A stretch of DNA of 64,000 bases from Rossellomorea sp. AcN35-11 (GCA_030388825.1 CP128835.1:496001-560000), one strand, 5' to 3'. Positions 48,182 to 58,184 are shown, counted from the first letter of the stretch. Program-made: numbers and translations. The notes: generated by a model from the sequence alone, not told the origin.

Positions 48182-48291
48182 GATTCCAATGAAGAATGTA
48201 AGCGAAGCACGTTAACATCATGGTACGCTTGAAGGTAGCCCGTGAAAACTATCTTCGTAACATGTGGGCGTGTGGGGAATCAGCGGCAAGA
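48182..48291 (+). repeat. tandem structured RNA-like element, copy B
   Basis: Second copy. GATTCC (48182-48187) pairs with GGAATC near 48275-48281; AAGCG...CGCTT; GAAGGTAG pairs with CTATCTTC around the same CCCGTGAAAA loop; ACATG...CGTGT then closes a small hairpin. Compared with copy A the stem bases differ while pairing is kept, the mark of a conserved fold. The remaining 47745-48447 DNA holds no gene. Confidence 0.55.
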
Positions 48292-48397
48292 GAAAATAAA
48301 CTAAATAATACATGCAAGACCATTAATTGAAATGAATGTTACGTATGTGTATTAGTAAGAAAGGATAGGAAAGTTAATTGAATAAGGTTTACTTAAG

Positions 48398-48440
48398 CTA
48401 AGGCGCTGTTTATGTGATATATACATAAGCAGCGTCTTAC
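48398..48440. terminator. hairpin downstream of the GNAT gene
   Basis: TAAGGCGCTGTTTATGT...ATACATAAGCAGCGTCTTA: long imperfect stem just after the GNAT stop codon (minus strand); its T-tract is weak. Confidence 0.55.
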
Positions 48441-48447
48441 ACTTTGT

Positions 48448-48993
48448 TTAAAACTCTTCCTTCAACAGGGAACAAACGGCCGCATCGCAAAAAACACCTT
48501 TTTCAAACGCCGCCTTTCTCAGTATCCCTTCAAACGTAAATCCCGCTTTTTTCAAACATTCTTGGGATGAGGTATTTTCGGGATCATAGAAGGCTTCTAT
48601 TCGGTTGAGAGACATCTCTTCGAATCCATACTGCAGGATCGGTTTCAATACCTCCGTCATCACGCCTTGTCTCCAATACATCGGGTGAACCTCAAATCCG
48701 AGCTCTGCTTTGAAGTGTTCTTTCTGCCACTCATGAAAACCGCAGCTTCCGATGATTTCATCTGTCCCTTTTAGAGCAATCCCCCATCTTATCCCTTCAT
48801 TTATCTGGAATCTCCCGTCCCATCTTTGGATGATCTCCACTGCTTGTTTTACATCTTGAAACGGCTCTAAATCATAATATCTTGTGACTTCATCTTTTGA
48901 AAAGTAGTCAAAGACTTGAGGAGCATCCCTTTCTTCCATCTGCCTTAATCGGAATCTTTCTGTTTCAAGCACAGGGAAGGTTCTTGTCAGCAT
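48448..48993 (-). CDS. GNAT family N-acetyltransferase (RimJ/RimL type)
   Basis: 181-residue acetyl-CoA-dependent transferase. ETERFRLRQMEERDAPQVFDYF at the start, the acetyl-CoA-binding RQGVMTEVLKPILQYGFEEM, and RIEAFYDPENTSSQECLKKAGF, the common RimJ/RimL end. I choose ATG 48993 after AAAGGAG. May acetylate a ribosomal protein N-terminus or a small amine. Stand-alone. Confidence 0.87.
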   Translation of the reverse strand: MLTRTFPVLETERFRLRQMEERDAPQVFDYFSKDEVTRYYDLEPFQDVKQAVEIIQRWDGRFQINEGIRWGIALKGTDEIIGSCGFHEWQKEHFKAELGFEVHPMYWRQGVMTEVLKPILQYGFEEMSLNRIEAFYDPENTSSQECLKKAGFTFEGILRKAAFEKGVFCDAAVCSLLKEEF

Positions 48994-49206
48994 AATCATT
49001 CTCCTTTTTCTTATTGTTCCCATTAGTAATTCAACATTTATTTTTCCAATGCCTGCTTAAGAGATAAAGTATTTATTTTTTATTTTTTATCGTCACTGCC
49101 GACAAAGGGGGGGACTGATTTCACATTGAAACTAGGATCAGTTGTATTGATTCCTTAGACTCGTTACAATCGATTTAACAGGATTAAAAGGATTGGAGAC
49201 CGAAAG

Positions 49207-50820
49207 ATGGAACTTAAAGCTCAACATATCATTTTAAGTAAGGCCATATTCACAGGGAATGCGTTATCCCCCTTTGACGGCTTCGTTGCTGTTCAAGGTG
49301 ACAAAATTGCGGGAGTGGGGCCACGTTCGGAAATCGAGAGCTTTACTGGGCCGCATACGAAAACATGGGATGTTGGAAATCGCCTTGTCATGGCAGGATT
49401 TCATGACTTTCACCTTCATTTATTTTTAGGGGCCATGTTTGAGGGATTTTGTCAGTTGACTCATGGTTATTCAGAAGAAGCCACGGCCAAAATGGCAGCG
49501 GAATATGCCCAAAGCCATCAAGAGGAAGAGTGGGTGCTCGGTTTCGGCTGGCATCATGTGCGCTGGCCCGGCCAGTCTCTTCCCACCCGACACTCTTTAG
49601 ATCGATATATCCCCCACCGTCCCGTCGTCCTTCTGAATGAAGAAGCCCATAGTGCTTGGTTGAATACAGCTGCCCTGGAGAAATTGGGCATACACAGGGA
49701 CACACCTGAACCTCCTTTTGGGAAAATAGAAAAGGACGAGCATGGGGAGCCCACGGGCTTTTTGTACGAGACGGCAGTCAAATATGTCATTGAAGCCTTT
49801 TCCTTTGAGGAAAAAGTAAAAAACAGGCTCATGGACGGAATGCTTGCAAAAATTTCATCCTACGGGATCACCTCTGTTTCGGATATGCTCCCCCTCCCAG
49901 GCTACAACTTGGGGGATCCAGCTTTTTATAAAGGTTTTGAAGAACAAGGAAAGCTGACAGCGAGAATTCATTTCTTGGATGTGCTGGATGGAAACCTTGA
50001 GCGTGCCCTTCATTTCAGGGAAAGATATCAATCCGATAAACTTCAATTCTCTGGATTGAAGCAGTTCCTGGATGGAGTCCCTCTCACCTATACCGGCTTT
50101 CTGCTTCAGCCTTACTCAGACCGTCCAAATGAGAGAGGCGGTACTATTTATACACCGGATGTGTACCAAAAATGGATTGATGATGCTGACCGGGAAGGGT
50201 TCAGGATCCGTCTTCATGCCTGTGGGGATGCAGCGGTACGATTGGGATTGGACTTGTATGAGCATGCAGGGAACGTGAACGGTTTCCGGGATTCACGCCA
50301 TACGATCGAGCATATTGAAGTATGCGACCCCAGTGATTTCAGCCGATTTGAGAAATTAGGTGTCATTGCATCCATCCAACCTGAACACATGACATCGGGT
50401 TCAATGGATACCCATGCCTATTTAGACAGGCTGGGGCATGACAGGGCACGATTCACGTGGCCCATCGGCTCCTTACAGAATCATAAAGCGGTTGTGGCGT
50501 TTGGTACGGATTTCCCGATAGTGGACTTGAATCCCATGCCCGGCCTTTACCGTGCCGTTACCAGGAAGCATGAGGACGGCACCCCCCAGGAGGGCTGGAA
50601 TCCATTGGAGAAAATTTCATTAGCCCATTCCCTGATTCATTATACGAAATCCCCTGCTTACGGCAACTTCAGGGAGCATGATACAGGGACTGTTGAAATT
50701 GGAAAGAAAGCTGATCTAGTCGTTCTGGATCGAAACCCTTTTGAATTGAAAGCAGAAGACATTCTGCAGATGACCGTTTGGATGACGATGATGGATGGAG
50801 ATGTTGTGTTTGAAAAATAG
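49207..50820 (+). CDS. amidohydrolase family protein (YtcJ-like)
   Basis: 537-residue metal-dependent hydrolase. HDFHLHLF near residues 64-71 gives the first metal-binding His pair; FRIRLHACGDAAVR carries a further metal His; HTIEHIEVCD another, and VVAFGTDFPIVDLNP the catalytic Asp. Members hydrolyse C-N bonds in cyclic or N-acyl compounds. GGAGACCGAAAG precedes ATG 49207. Terminator with the next gene downstream. Substrate unknown. Confidence 0.85.
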   Translation: MELKAQHIILSKAIFTGNALSPFDGFVAVQGDKIAGVGPRSEIESFTGPHTKTWDVGNRLVMAGFHDFHLHLFLGAMFEGFCQLTHGYSEEATAKMAAEYAQSHQEEEWVLGFGWHHVRWPGQSLPTRHSLDRYIPHRPVVLLNEEAHSAWLNTAALEKLGIHRDTPEPPFGKIEKDEHGEPTGFLYETAVKYVIEAFSFEEKVKNRLMDGMLAKISSYGITSVSDMLPLPGYNLGDPAFYKGFEEQGKLTARIHFLDVLDGNLERALHFRERYQSDKLQFSGLKQFLDGVPLTYTGFLLQPYSDRPNERGGTIYTPDVYQKWIDDADREGFRIRLHACGDAAVRLGLDLYEHAGNVNGFRDSRHTIEHIEVCDPSDFSRFEKLGVIASIQPEHMTSGSMDTHAYLDRLGHDRARFTWPIGSLQNHKAVVAFGTDFPIVDLNPMPGLYRAVTRKHEDGTPQEGWNPLEKISLAHSLIHYTKSPAYGNFREHDTGTVEIGKKADLVVLDRNPFELKAEDILQMTVWMTMMDGDVVFEK

Positions 50821-50926
50821 GGGATGGATTTGCTGATACTCTTAGCGTCTTTAGGAAGGAATCTCATTGACCTTCAGTCTGCATCGGCCATGTAAGCTTG
50901 ATCAACATGCCAAACGAAAAATAGAG

Positions 50927-50955
50927 AGGTCCGTCTGGCAACGGACCTCTTTTTC
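50927..50955. terminator. bidirectional terminator
   Basis: AGAGGTCCGTCTGGCAACGGACCTCT hairpin followed by TTTTTCTTT; between the convergent amidohydrolase and helicase genes. Contains a variant of the GGTCCGTCC repeat. Confidence 0.87.
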
Positions 50956-50961
50956 TTTCGT

Positions 50962-52095
50962 TTATTTTCCCTCTGGCTCATGAAGCCCTCCGCCTCGGAT
51001 GGTTTTTTCATCAAACGGGAGGTTAAGTTCTTTACTTAATTTTTCAAGGAAGCTCAGTTCCCTTTTGGATACAAGGCAGATGACGGTACCCTCAGCCCCC
51101 ATGCGCCCGGTTCTGCCTGACCGGTGAATATACTGTTTCGTGTCGCTCGGGAAATCGTAGTGGACAACATGTGTGACGTCTGTAATATCAAGACCGCGTG
51201 CGGCAACATCGGTTGTCAGGAGCATGGATACTTTTCCAGAGCGGAAGCGGTCAAGTGATTGTTTCCGTTCCATTTTATTTGATTCACCAGCCAATACTTC
51301 AAGCTCGACTCCCTTGTATTTAAGTTTCTCTTCCATTTCTGAGAGCTTCTCCAATTGATTGAAAAATACAAGGGCTTTTATGCCTTTGAAGTATGAGATG
51401 CTTCTAAGAGCCTCCATTTTATCCCGCAGCTCTGTATATACATATACGTGATCGACTTTGGGGTTATCCAGGTTGGCTTCCATTTTGATGATTTCATGGT
51501 TTTGCAGCAGTGATTCTGCTACATGTCCGGTTTCGTCTGAAAGCGTCGCAGAGAAGAATAATACCTGGCGCTCTTTTAATGTTGATTTTATAATATCCTT
51601 CACTTCACGGATGTGTTCAGACGAAATCATTAAGTCGAACTCATCCACCACAATGGTTTTGACTTCATGCATCTTCAGTTTTTTCAGTTTCATCAGTTCG
51701 ATCAGGCGTCCCGTTGTTCCCACGACGATATGCGGCTTTTTCTTTAACTTTTCAACTTGCTTTTTAATGTTTGCTCCACCAATAAAGGCCGCGCTTGTGA
51801 CGTCGGTTCCCTTCGACCATTTCTGGATTTCCTGATGAATTTGCATGACTAACTCCCTGGAAGGGGCAAGTATGACAGCCTGGGCCTGTTTTCTCGATGG
51901 ATCCACTGCCTGGATGATGGGAAGCAGGTACGCCAACGTTTTCCCTGTTCCAGTCGGCGATTCACAAACAACGTCTTTCCCTTCCATGATGAGAGGAATG
52001 ACCCGTTCCTGTACAGGAGTTAAGGAAGTGAATCCTGATTCTTCCCAGTTCTTTTGGATTGCCGGGGTGTTGATGATGGTTGATATTGAGTTCAT
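50962..52095 (-). CDS. DEAD-box-type RNA helicase (YfmL-like)
   Basis: 377-residue SF2 helicase: Q motif TSLTPVQERVIPLIMEGKDVV, Walker A CESPTGTGKT, VGTTGRLIELMK, motif II VDEFD (Phe in place of Ala), SATLS, and the C-terminal LTTDVAARGLDI and HRSGRTGRMGAEG. It lacks an extra C-terminal RNA-binding domain. The shortened form and DEFD resemble B. subtilis YfmL, which helps ribosome assembly. ATG 52095 preceded by AGGAC; 15 bases separate it from the kinase gene upstream. Confidence 0.88.
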   Translation of the reverse strand: MNSISTIINTPAIQKNWEESGFTSLTPVQERVIPLIMEGKDVVCESPTGTGKTLAYLLPIIQAVDPSRKQAQAVILAPSRELVMQIHQEIQKWSKGTDVTSAAFIGGANIKKQVEKLKKKPHIVVGTTGRLIELMKLKKLKMHEVKTIVVDEFDLMISSEHIREVKDIIKSTLKERQVLFFSATLSDETGHVAESLLQNHEIIKMEANLDNPKVDHVYVYTELRDKMEALRSISYFKGIKALVFFNQLEKLSEMEEKLKYKGVELEVLAGESNKMERKQSLDRFRSGKVSMLLTTDVAARGLDITDVTHVVHYDFPSDTKQYIHRSGRTGRMGAEGTVICLVSKRELSFLEKLSKELNLPFDEKTIRGGGLHEPEGK

Positions 52096-52110
52096 GCGAA
52101 TAGTCCTTTC

Positions 52111-53434
52111 TTAATGAGCAGAGGCAGCACCAATCTCTTCTTCCACGATTGGTAAGCTGATTTCCACTGCTGTTCCTTTTTCTTTTTCACTTTTAAAATG
52201 GATTTGTCCATTATGTCTTGCAATGATTTTATGACAGACGGCAAGTCCAAGACCGGTTCCCTTTTCTTTCGTTGAATAAAAAGGTTCTCCCAGATGCTTG
52301 ATTCTTTCGGGCTCCATACCGACTCCATTATCTGTCACGATAATACAGGCTACTTCGCCCCTGTTTTCCAATGTGATGGAAACTTTGCCCACCCGGGAGT
52401 CAGGTATGGATTCGACTGCATTTTTGATGATATTGATGAACACCTGTTTAAGCTGATTTGCTTCTCCCAGCACATATAACGTTTTCTCAGACGTGTTCTC
52501 ATATTGTATGGATACATCATCAAGATTCGCCTGGACTTCCATCAGCACCAATACTTGTCTAAGGAGAGCGTCCAGTTCTTCATGACAAAAATGAACTTCC
52601 TGTTGTTTACCGAGTATCAGCATTTCACCTGATATCAAGTCGATCCGATCGACTTCTGAGAGCATGATGTCCAACTGATCATGATTGATTCTATTGCTGG
52701 TCTTCATAAGCTGTATGAACCCCTTCAGAGACGTTAAAGGATTGCGAATCTCATGCGCAACCGCCGCAGCCAGTTTACCGATGACAGAAAGCTTTTCAGA
52801 AGCGATCACCATTTCTTCGTTTTTTCGATAAAGCGTAATATCACGGGCGATGGCAAACATTCCAGTCACTTCCCCGTTAATGATGATCGGTACAAGTGAA
52901 CAGCGCACAATTTTCCTTTTGCCATTGGCTGAATGCACGGTCGTTTCAAAGGTTGATGCTGAGCCTTTAAAGGTACGAAAAAAAGAATTCCTTAACCCGG
53001 TTCATCTCGTCATCATCCAAAAATCTGCTGAACTTCAATTCTTTTAAATCTTCATGATTGGATTCAAGCAACCCTTCCGCTTCACCGTTCACATACATGA
53101 CATTGCCATCCAGGCTCAGTTCCAACACCGCATCCGGATTTTGTTCGAATAAAGAATGGTAGTGCTGGTTCCTTACTTGGAGCTGCTGCTCTTTTTTTTT
53201 CAACTTTTCATTTGAAAGGATCAATTCATATGTTCTCCTGTAAACCAACAGAAAGAGAACCATACCCGTCACCAGTATAAAAAACCAGCCTTTATACCTT
53301 TGAAAATAAATATACATGCTCAGCTTTTCTTGAGCGAGTATCATGGAAAAATAGTCGGATAAAATGATCCATAACACTCCTAATAATACGTAGGTAAGTG
53401 AAATTTTAAAGGCGATGTTTTTTGCTTGTTTCAT
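52111..53434 (-). pseudogene. PAS sensor histidine kinase (frameshifted as read)
   Basis: Membrane kinase, about 440 residues when joined. Two hydrophobic segments (about 8-28 and 48-65), a PAS-type sensor (FEQNPDAVLELSLDGNVMYVN), then HisKA with AAAVAHEIRNPLTSLKGFIQL and HATPase with N-box VFINIIKNAVESI, DNGVGMEP and GTGLGLAVCHKII. The break is one extra A in the run at 52978-52984 (EFFFRTFKGSASTF). This sporulation-kinase-like architecture (KinA/KinE group) suggests a phosphorelay input, but I see no cognate regulator next to it. Confidence 0.82.
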
Positions 53435-53519
53435 TTTTGGGGGGTTCACCTAAATTCAAAATAGTCTTTCTCCTATGGTTTCTCATTTCTTTCCAATTTA
53501 TCATAAATTCTTTGACCAT

Positions 53520-53951
53520 TCATTTCACTTTCAAAAGGAAGGTGGACAAAGGATACATTCCTACGCTTTGAATGATGAGAAATAACAGAATGACACCGAA
53601 TGTCAAGGAGTGGAGCTGTTCAGATCCTTGTCTCCATGCCAAGGAGCATGGCAACAGACATGGTGCCTTGATGCCCGCCCACGTCAGTATGGATACTCTT
53701 TCCATCCGTATGTCTTTCTCCACGTCCTCATTTTGACAACATCCATAATCATAACATAGCCATCCAGTAAGGAGAGAATAAATAGTAACGATCGCCCTCC
53801 TATTAAAGAGATGGTTACGTGTTGTGTCGACTGGATCCCGATCAAGGGGAAGAGGAAGGGAGTATAAACGGAACATCGACATTCTTCTTCTTTCTTTCAA
53901 TGGTGAACGCCCTTTAGAAGGTGGGGGAGAATGAATTCTGATGAACTCCAT
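53520..53951 (-). pseudogene. remnant of a Na+/H+ antiporter gene
   Basis: A 143-codon frame with few conserved features except the C-terminal stretch ILTWAGIKAPCLLPCSLAWRQ followed by TFGVILLFLIIQSVGMYPLSTFL, which resembles the last helices of CPA1 antiporters (usual WxGLRG...LTYGVVLFSI). The upstream part looks frame-mixed and has no clear start with a ribosome site, so it is probably decayed. Confidence 0.4.
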
Positions 53952-54111
53952 GTATCATACCCCCATACAAAGAGTTATACCCTCCTATTCCTCTGGTCTG
54001 CTTTCATTAAACCCACCCCAACCTTCTTCCTATTTTTTGAAATTGATGTTTATCTTTCATGGAAAAGGAAAAAAGAGAAGCAATGATAGTGAAAGCAGGT
54101 GATGCGACATA

Positions 54112-54414
54112 TTGAGCATGATGTATGGAAGCAAAACATTCAGTAAGAGCGGATCGATCACCCTCCCACACCAATGGCGACATCGGTTTGGATTGATTCC
54201 TGGGAACCTTGCGGAACTCGTCTATCAAAACAACTGCATCTATATTAAGCGCGCCGTCAAGAACTCAACACATAACCAGCGTTACATCTCTGAAAAAGGG
54301 ACTGTCCATATTCCAAAAGAACTTCGAGAAGAAATGGGAATGACCCCACAATCCAACTACTACTTGATCGTAAATGAATCCGAAAATTGTTTCATGATTG
54401 CCAGGGAAAAATAG
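54112..54414 (+). CDS. double AbrB/MazE-fold DNA-binding-like protein
   Basis: 100-residue protein with two tandem swapped-hairpin-like units: SKSGSITLPHQWRHRFGLIPG near residues 11-31 and SEKGTVHIPKELREEMGMTP near 59-78. Both match the AbrB/MazE DNA-binding hairpin (xGxVxIPxxLRxxxG). AGGTGA at 54098-54103 is best spaced for the TTG at 54112. No toxin partner is apparent beside it, so it may be a stand-alone transition-state-type regulator rather than an antitoxin. Confidence 0.7.
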   Translation: MSMMYGSKTFSKSGSITLPHQWRHRFGLIPGNLAELVYQNNCIYIKRAVKNSTHNQRYISEKGTVHIPKELREEMGMTPQSNYYLIVNESENCFMIAREK

Positions 54415-54521
54415 TGAAAGGTGGTGCGTGACGCGAAAGCACACCGCCGCACCAACCATCCTCCTACAACATCCATGTGCCCGTCACCCGGCTTCATGAA
54501 CCATTGTCAACATACAAAAAC

Positions 54522-54566
54522 AAGGTCCGTCCTTCACCCGTTTAAAGCGATGAGGGACGGACCTTT
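54522..54566 (-). terminator. terminator of the thr operon, overlapping the thrB stop codon
   Basis: Minus strand AAAGGTCCGTCC...GGACGGACCTT then GTTTTTG. The 5' arm encodes the last codons of thrB (KVRPSS) and the stop codon falls in the loop. Both arms are copies of the GGTCCGTCCC repeat (one with a mismatch). Confidence 0.8.
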
Positions 54567-55480
54567 GGTTGTTTGGTGGTGATGGTGCTTCCTGATGAGG
54601 AAATGGATAGTTTGCGTACGTCCATGTGAGGGAAGGTTTGTTGAAGCTGACGCGCAAGCCACTCGCTCGCTTCCCGCTCTACAAAACAGGCGATCGTCGG
54701 ACCGGCCCCGCTTAATGCCACACCGAAAGCACCGAAACGGACCGCTACCTCCTCGACTGCATCATAGTGGGGAAGGAGCTTTCTTCGAAAAGGCTGATGA
54801 TAGCGGTCCCGCTTCATCATCTCACCGACCGTTTCCCAGTCTCCCGTTAAAAAAGCTGCTACCAATACATTTGAAATGGCACCTGCCTCGACAGAATCTC
54901 CGAAGGAAAGACTGGGAGGAAGAACGTTTCGGGAATCAGATGTTTTCAGTTCCGCTTTCGGGATGACACATACCACATCTACAGGAAGATCAGGAACCGA
55001 TAACAGACTCACGCCCTTTTCATGTTGACAGCTGACCACAAAGCCTCCGTAAAGGGATGCCCCTACGTTATCCGGGTGACCTTCCAATCGATTCGCAAAC
55101 CCAAGCTTCGTTTCCTGTGTCAAATCCAGCCCACACAAAGCATTCGCCAGTTCGATGCCCGCCACGACCGCTGCAGAAGCACTTGATCCTAACCCTCTTG
55201 TTAAAGGAATATCGCTGGACACATAGAGGTGACAAGGTGACAGCTTCTTCCCATATTCATCTGCCACCTGTCTCGCCACTTCTACAATAAAATGCGTTTC
55301 ATCGGTTGGAAAGACCTCAAGGGCCGATGAAAGGGGAATCACTTGCCAATCCCCCGCTTCATGTACCTCTACCGTTAAAAATACATTTAACGCCAGACCC
55401 AGGGAATCGAATCCTGCACCTAAATTAGCCGTACTCCCAGGGACGGTGATTTTCCATGACCGGGGTTCGCGCCTTTTCAT
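54542..55480 (-). CDS. thrB: homoserine kinase
   Basis: 312-residue GHMP kinase phosphorylating homoserine. [20 protein letters not shown] near the start and the ATP-binding [21 protein letters not shown] are diagnostic, with the late [16 protein letters not shown]. Last of hom-thrC-thrB; overlaps thrC by 4 bases, so probably co-translated. It produces O-phosphohomoserine for threonine synthase. Its C-terminal codons are part of a repeat/terminator hairpin. Confidence 0.94.
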   Translation of the reverse strand: MKRREPRSWKITVPGSTANLGAGFDSLGLALNVFLTVEVHEAGDWQVIPLSSALEVFPTDETHFIVEVARQVADEYGKKLSPCHLYVSSDIPLTRGLGSSASAAVVAGIELANALCGLDLTQETKLGFANRLEGHPDNVGASLYGGFVVSCQHEKGVSLLSVPDLPVDVVCVIPKAELKTSDSRNVLPPSLSFGDSVEAGAISNVLVAAFLTGDWETVGEMMKRDRYHQPFRRKLLPHYDAVEEVAVRFGAFGVALSGAGPTIACFVEREASEWLARQLQQTFPHMDVRKLSISSSGSTITTKQPKVRPSSL

Positions 55481-56538
55481 ACGCCGATTGCCCCTTTAAT
55501 ATAATCCTTCACCCTCTCCCGGTCATTTGGCAATCGTACAGGTGTCACCGGACTGCATTCCATTGCCGTAACCGGATCTTTCAGTCCATTCCCTGTCAAC
55601 ACCGCCACCACTTTTGATCCTTCTTTGATCAAGCCTCTATTCAATGATTTCTTTATTCCTGCAATCGATGCGCAGGATGCCGGCTCTGCAAAAATCCCCT
55701 CTTTGCCTGCAAGTAGCTGATAGGCCTCAAGGATTTCCTCATCCGTCACTTCATCAATATGACCATTGGATTCCTTTAACGCATCCACTGCCAATGTCCA
55801 GCTGGCCGGGTTCCCGATTCTGATGGCAGTGGCAATCGTTTCGGGCTCTGGAAACACTCTGTCATGAACCAGGGCAGCAGCACCCGATGCTTCAAACCCG
55901 AACATACGGGGCAATGTAGTGGCTTCGGCATCATGATATTCTTTGAATCCCTTCCAGTATGCTGAAATATTCCCGGCATTTCCGACAGGGATCGCTAGAA
56001 CGTCAGGAGCTTCACCTAATCCATCAATGACTTCGAAAGCGGCCGTTTTCTGTCCCTCCAGGCGATACGGATTCACTGAATTCACAAGTGTCACAGCTTC
56101 TGTTTTGCTTAAATCACGGACAATTTCCAGGGCTTCATCAAAATTCCCTTCAATTGAAATGATCTCTGCACCATACATGACGGCCTGGGCTAATTTCCCT
56201 TGAGCGATCTTCCCCTCGGGGATGACCACGATGCATTTGATCCCCGCCCTCGCCGCATAGGCAGCTGCTGAAGCGGAAGTATTGCCGGTAGAAGCACAAA
56301 TGACCGTCGAACTGCCCGCTTCCACCGCTTTGGCAACGGCGAGTACCATACCGCGATCTTTAAAGGACCCTGTAGGATTGGCCCCCTCGACCTTTACATA
56401 TAACTCGATTCCCCACTCATGTGACAACGTTTTTAATTCAACCAAGGGAGTGTTTCCTTCATTTAACGTTAAAGGGGGAGTGACGTTGGTTAATGGCAGC
56501 CGTTCTCCATATTCTTCAAGTAATCCTTTCCACCTCAT
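55477..56538 (-). CDS. thrC: threonine synthase
   Basis: 353-residue PLP enzyme converting O-phosphohomoserine to threonine. [10 protein letters not shown] carries the cofactor lysine, with [20 protein letters not shown], the glycine-rich phosphate loop [14 protein letters not shown], and [10 protein letters not shown] near the end. The length fits the short Bacillus type. 4-base overlaps with hom and thrB. Confidence 0.95.
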   Translation of the reverse strand: MRWKGLLEEYGERLPLTNVTPPLTLNEGNTPLVELKTLSHEWGIELYVKVEGANPTGSFKDRGMVLAVAKAVEAGSSTVICASTGNTSASAAAYAARAGIKCIVVIPEGKIAQGKLAQAVMYGAEIISIEGNFDEALEIVRDLSKTEAVTLVNSVNPYRLEGQKTAAFEVIDGLGEAPDVLAIPVGNAGNISAYWKGFKEYHDAEATTLPRMFGFEASGAAALVHDRVFPEPETIATAIRIGNPASWTLAVDALKESNGHIDEVTDEEILEAYQLLAGKEGIFAEPASCASIAGIKKSLNRGLIKEGSKVVAVLTGNGLKDPVTAMECSPVTPVRLPNDRERVKDYIKGAIGV

Positions 56539-57833
56539 CCTCTTTCTCCCCCTTCTACCCGATATGAGCTCTCGATTGAATGAACGGCTTCATAATCCTT
56601 AAGCTCCATCAGAATATCTTCATAGTGATCCAAGGATGCTTTGTGAGTGACTAAAACAATTTCAGCAAATTCATCACTGTCTAACGGGTTTTGTAGGATC
56701 TTTTCAAAACTGACTCCATGACTGGAAAAGATGGAAGTCAATCTTGCCAGAACGCCTACTTCATCCTGAACGTGCAAACGAAGGAAATGCTTTGAATGGA
56801 TTTCACTCCGTTCTTTTAGCTTTTTAGGGAATTGAGGGTTCACAGCACTCTTCCCGGTTACTCCCAATCTCATATTCTTCATGATTCCCACCAGGTCGGA
56901 TACGACAGCTGTAGCCGTCGGAAGACTTCCGGCACCGGGACCGTAAAACATCGTTTCCCCTACTGCTTCCCCATAAACATACACTGCGTTATATTCATCA
57001 TGAACGGACGCTAGGGGATGCTCATTTTGAAGCAGGGTAGGCTCCACACTCACTTCTACTTTCTCCCCATCACGGTGTGCATAGCCGATGAGTTTCATCG
57101 TATAGCCAAACTGCCCGGCATATTGAATATCATCACCCGTTACTTCCGTGATGCCCTTCACTTTCACATCCGCTAAATCGACATTCATGGAAAACCCTAA
57201 CGTTGAAAGGATCGCCATCTTTCTTGCTGCGTCCAAACCGCCCACATCTGCCGTCGGATCCGCTTCAGCATAGCCCAAATCCTGGGCCTCTCCCAGGACA
57301 TCCTCGAAAGTCCGCCCCTCTTTCGTCATCTTTGTCAAAATAAAGTTTGTCGTTCCGTTGACGATCCCCATCATTTTCGTAATGCGATCAGATGCGAGGC
57401 CGTCTACTAAACTCCTTAAAATCGGGATGCCCCCGGCAACGCTTGCTTCATAGAATAGGTCACAGCCATTTTCCGAGGCAGCTCTCAATAACTCTGGTCC
57501 GTGGAGCGCCATGAGATCCTTGTTTGCTGTCACGACATGCTTCTTTTGGTTCAACGCATGGAGGAGATGCTCCTTCGTCGCTTCGATTCCTCCCATTACC
57601 TCGACCACTATATCAATTTCAGGATCAAACAGGACTTCCTCAGGATTTAAGGTCAGTATGCCTTTTTCAATATCCATCCCTCTATCTTTCTCTAAATCCT
57701 GCACAAGGGCTTTTTTCACCTTCACAGGGCAGCCGATTTGATGGGAAAGTTTATCTTGATGATTCTCTACAATCTTCACCACTCCCGCTCCCACCGTTCC
57801 GAGTCCTAAAAGTCCGATTGAAATTGATTCCAT
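56535..57833 (-). CDS. hom: homoserine dehydrogenase
   Basis: 432-residue NAD(P)-dependent enzyme reducing aspartate semialdehyde to homoserine. [17 protein letters not shown] forms the dinucleotide fold, [18 protein letters not shown] and the catalytic [15 protein letters not shown] follow, and the last 80 residues are an ACT domain ([20 protein letters not shown]) for feedback by threonine. First gene of the thr operon. Confidence 0.95.
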   Translation of the reverse strand: MESISIGLLGLGTVGAGVVKIVENHQDKLSHQIGCPVKVKKALVQDLEKDRGMDIEKGILTLNPEEVLFDPEIDIVVEVMGGIEATKEHLLHALNQKKHVVTANKDLMALHGPELLRAASENGCDLFYEASVAGGIPILRSLVDGLASDRITKMMGIVNGTTNFILTKMTKEGRTFEDVLGEAQDLGYAEADPTADVGGLDAARKMAILSTLGFSMNVDLADVKVKGITEVTGDDIQYAGQFGYTMKLIGYAHRDGEKVEVSVEPTLLQNEHPLASVHDEYNAVYVYGEAVGETMFYGPGAGSLPTATAVVSDLVGIMKNMRLGVTGKSAVNPQFPKKLKERSEIHSKHFLRLHVQDEVGVLARLTSIFSSHGVSFEKILQNPLDSDEFAEIVLVTHKASLDHYEDILMELKDYEAVHSIESSYRVEGGERG

Positions 57834-57890
57834 AAGCCGAAAACCTCCATTTGTTTTTTTCTCATGTACATTTGTTCTTGTATAGTGGAC

Positions 57891-57919
57891 ATTATAGATG
57901 AAAATTTTCCCTATTACAA
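57891..57919 (-). promoter_or_regulatory. promoter of hom-thrC-thrB
   Basis: Minus strand TTGTAA, exactly 17 bases, TATAAT (+ strand 57914-57919 and 57891-57896). A near-consensus sigma-A promoter 58 bases before the hom start. Transcription starts close to 57884, so the inverted repeat farther up is outside the leader. Confidence 0.75.
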
Positions 57920-57936
57920 TAGCTGTTTCCGTATTT

Positions 57937-58062
57937 TAAAAATGTAAGAGTTTTCAATTCAGATAGATTGTGAGACTAGATTTGAACATGATCGTTACAT
58001 ATAAGGGCAGGTCCCGTCTAAGTTGTTATGGCTCATCACGCCTCCTGAATCTTACATTTTTA
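57937..58062. repeat. element bounded by a 15-bp inverted repeat
   Basis: TTTAAAAATGTAAGA near 57937-57951 and its exact complement TCTTACATTTTTAAA near 58048-58062 enclose about 95 bases. Inside, on the minus strand, GGAGG precedes a 13-codon ORF (MSHNNLDGTCPYM). The geometry suggests a small MITE-like insertion or a structured leader. The rest of the 57834-58239 gap has a promoter and a repeat element but no gene. Confidence 0.4.
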
Positions 58063-58184
58063 AATTTATTATGCTCCCTTTGATGGATTTACCCTTTTCT
58101 AAGGAATAAGTCGGTTTGTTGCGGTGCGTCGGCCGTTTATTGGGCCCTTAATTGCGCCAAATTGTGTACAAAGCCAAAACACCA

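Noticed and set aside
48072..48226. Short peptides after ribosome sites in the tandem elements (ATG AAG TAA; MKNVSEAR) as leader peptides
   Set aside because: One is two codons long and the frames differ between copies; the conserved feature is the fold, not the peptide.
57834..58130. T-box or attenuator before hom
   Set aside because: No T-box core sequence or Thr-rich leader is seen, and the sigma-A promoter lies only 58 bases from the start codon.
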